Source: Pseudomonadota bacterium
Lineage (GTDB): Bacteria; Pseudomonadota; Gammaproteobacteria; Steroidobacterales; Steroidobacteraceae
NCBI GenBank assembly: GCA_026398735.1
Contig: JAPLSH010000003.1
Location: 1 to 64,000, forward strand
Length of the DNA: 64,000 bases
Direction: 5' to 3'
Position 1 is the stretch's first letter, and each line of letters opens with the position of its first letter. Under the pieces are notes generated by a model that saw only the letters and a list, made by a program, of their open reading frames with translations, had not been told where the DNA came from and made no database searches. Shown here piece after piece: positions 63,403 through 64,000 of the stretch. The position numbers and the translations under genes are program-made.

Positions 63403-64000
63403 TCAGGCCGCCTGCATCTGCGGCGTGCGATGCAGGTGTGCAACATCACTGTTGGCTTGTGACCAGTCCCACAGCTCAAGTTCGCCGCTGCGATCCTCAA
63501 CCAGCGCAGTGCAGTGCTCGACCCAATCGCCATCGTTGCAATACAGCACGCCTTCCAGCGTGGCCACTTCCGGGCGATGAATGTGGCCGCAGATCACACC
63601 GTCGAGTTGGCTGCGGCGTGCGGCAGTAGCTGCGGCTCGCTCAAAGCGCTCTACGTAGCGCACCGCATTGCCCACCTTGCCCTTGATCCAAGTGGCCAGT
63701 GACCAATGCGAAAATCCCAGCAGGCTGCGTATCGCATTAAGGCGGTAGCCCCAGCGCAGCACCAGGTCATACAAGTGAGAGCCGAGCAGTGCGGCGATGC
63801 GCCCGCCTTTGACGATGCCGTCAAACTCATCGCCGTGCAGCACCAGCATGCGCAGACCGCGGGCGGTGACATGAATGTGCTCGCGGTGAAACTCAATGTT
63901 GCCAAAAGTCTGGCCACAGAACTCACGCAGCTGTTCATCGTGATTACCGGGCACAAAGATGATGCGGGTGCCCTGCTTGGCCTTGCCCAGTAGCGTTCGC
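63403..64000 (-). CDS. LpxH-like metallophosphoesterase (runs off the right edge)
   Basis: About 199 residues are visible; the N-terminal part lies outside the window. Calcineurin-like motifs: VPGNHDEQLREF, VLHGDEFDGIVKGGR, ICGHIHRP, with VLYCNDGDWVEHCTALVE after. The HGDEFD and CNDGDWVEHC elements are those of UDP-2,3-diacylglucosamine pyrophosphatase relatives, an inner step of lipid A synthesis. It may be a second copy outside the essential lpxH. Confidence 0.85.
   Translation of the reverse strand, partial: RTLLGKAKQGTRIIFVPGNHDEQLREFCGQTFGNIEFHREHIHVTARGLRMLVLHGDEFDGIVKGGRIAALLGSHLYDLVLRWGYRLNAIRSLLGFSHWSLATWIKGKVGNAVRYVERFERAAATAARRSQLDGVICGHIHRPEVATLEGVLYCNDGDWVEHCTALVEDRSGELELWDWSQANSDVAHLHRTPQMQAA

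Overview
The window reads as one chromosomal segment of a motile, moderately high-GC gammaproteobacterium. Support comes from the ftsY-ftsE-ftsX-rpoH, dut-coaBC-radC-rpmB-rpmG and gltB-gltD gene orders, a complete flg hook/basal-body operon, and sigma54-type promoters of textbook form. A relative of Xanthomonadales/Nevskiales would fit, but that is inference only. I see no insertion sequence, prophage, CRISPR array, rRNA or tRNA.

Layout. (1) 1-19.1 kb is flagellar. On the minus strand lie flgBCDEFGHIJKL, fliD and the 5' part of a first flagellin. A sigma54 promoter in front of flgB faces away from a second sigma54 promoter that drives another flagellin followed by flgA, flgM and flgN. A fliK plus flhB-like pair closes the block. 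FlgE (1063 aa) and FlgK (983 aa) are unusually large. (2) 19.2-21.6 kb holds a secreted protein and a phytase/esterase-like lipoprotein. (3) 21.6-27.0 kb is a seven-gene minus-strand cluster with two different stator pairs (PomAB/MotCD-like and MotAB), a Sel1-repeat exported protein that may be MotX-like, a SPOR lipoprotein and a methyltransferase-like protein. (4) 27-41 kb is housekeeping: trmB, marC, a Rieske protein, an AmpG-like permease, xthA, pyrE, two related envelope proteins, dut, coaBC, radC, rpmB, rpmG, a broken mutM, an AlkA-like glycosylase, azlC and an azlD fused to a DUF1080-like domain. (5) 41-48.7 kb has an aldehyde dehydrogenase, ggt, coaD (with an internal in-frame loss), rsmD, ftsYEX and rpoH. 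A perfect CIRCE operator lies directly in front of rpoH. (6) 48.7-64 kb has a structured intergenic RNA candidate with a strong terminator, a PAP2 phosphatase, a Cys-cluster protein, a TrmO-type protein, a gltB-gltD-ligI operon, DUF924, a SPOR lipoprotein, a YheT-type hydrolase, a membrane-anchored receiver protein, a second PAP2 protein and a partial LpxH-like phosphoesterase.

The least expected signals are regulatory. Between the DUF924 gene and the SPOR lipoprotein gene there is a perfect sigma54 promoter with an NtrC-like site about 105 bp upstream. It is followed about 90 nt downstream by a strong terminator, with no gene in between. This looks like a small RNA carrying a hairpin whose loop is UU plus nine C. 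The CIRCE element on rpoH would place sigma32 synthesis under HrcA control. Two housekeeping genes (mutM, coaD) have lost conserved segments, which is either real decay or sequence/assembly error.

Coordinates of short sites were counted by hand and may be off by one or two bases.
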